A stretch of 28,230 nucleotides of DNA from Chara braunii. Lineage: Eukaryota; Streptophyta; Charophyceae; Charales; Characeae. The stretch spans positions 25,664-53,893 of the forward strand of contig BFEA01001341.1 in NCBI GenBank assembly GCA_003427395.1, given 5' to 3'. The notes beneath the pieces were generated by a model that did no database searches, was not told the DNA's origin, and saw nothing but the letters and a program-made list of their open reading frames with translations. Numbering within the stretch: position 1 is the first letter of the stretch; each line of letters starts with the position of its first letter. The position numbers were made by a program, and so were the translations under genes. Positions 28,043 through 28,230 of the stretch are shown in pieces.

Positions 28043-28230
28043 GTAGGTGCTTGGAATGACTCGGTGGGTACGTGCTTCGAGTGGCTCATTGGGTAGGTGN
28101 TTGGNGTNNCTCGGTGGGTANGTGCTTGGNNTGNCTCGGTGGGTNGGTGCTTGGAATGGNTCGGTGGGTGGGTGCTTGGAGTGGCTTGGTGGGTAGGTGC
28201 TTGGAGTGGCTTGGTGGGTAGGCGCTTGGA
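28043..28230. repeat. 25-bp minisatellite, at least 7.5 copies, running off the window
   Basis: The segment GTGCTTGGAGTGG recurs every 25 bp at 28047, 28072, 28097, 28122, 28147, 28172, 28197 and 28222, alternating with CTCGGTGGGTAG. Several copies hold Ns. The array continues past the window end. Confidence 0.93.

Overview
This is nuclear DNA from a eukaryote with a large, repeat-filled genome. Almost every recognisable coding sequence belongs to LTR retrotransposons of the Ty3/gypsy (metavirid) type, and all are decayed. I see no host gene, tRNA, rRNA or CRISPR array. The Gag-like and integrase-like sequences resemble retroelement proteins I associate with the charophyte alga Chara braunii. 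That assignment is from memory and is an inference; a streptophyte alga or plant is the broader statement. Many single N bases, dense after about 19.5 kb, show that the assembly is uncertain in places.

Layout. 1-6392 holds a minus-strand element: a short piece of its 3' LTR (1-204), a purine tract, about 2 kb of repeat-rich non-coding DNA, an acidic ORF, a small ORF, and an integrase. The integrase is split by a 922-bp hAT-like insertion flanked by an 8-bp duplication, and the reading frame is continuous across the empty site. At 6392 the element stops at a (TAA)n tract. 6392-10330 is a patchwork of simple repeats, AT-rich (AAT)n tracts joined to minus-oriented dispersed repeats, a GT-rich degenerate satellite, and a 446-bp inverted-repeat element set into an (AAT)n tract. 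10340-19226 is a plus-strand element: protease, reverse transcriptase, RNase H and integrase (10573-15231), and then a long Gag-like ORF ending in a CCHC zinc knuckle (15425-18291). Gag therefore lies downstream of pol, opposite to the usual order. Possible splice signals sit before pol and before gag. 19211-28230 has no convincing gene. It holds a polypurine tract, a TATA-like box, an array of about eleven hairpins, a degenerate triplicated repeat, a candidate tRNA-Arg-type primer binding site, more hairpins, and a 25-bp minisatellite at the window end.

Working together. In the plus element, Pol would copy, cleave and integrate the genome that the downstream Gag would package. All present copies are dead: most of the interruptions can be explained by C-to-T or G-to-A changes, as expected from deamination of methylated cytosine, and two catalytic sites carry damaging changes.

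The strongest unexplained signals are the hairpin array at 24298-25198, where the loop is conserved while the stems vary in a compensatory way, and the pol-then-gag gene order with its possible splicing arrangement.
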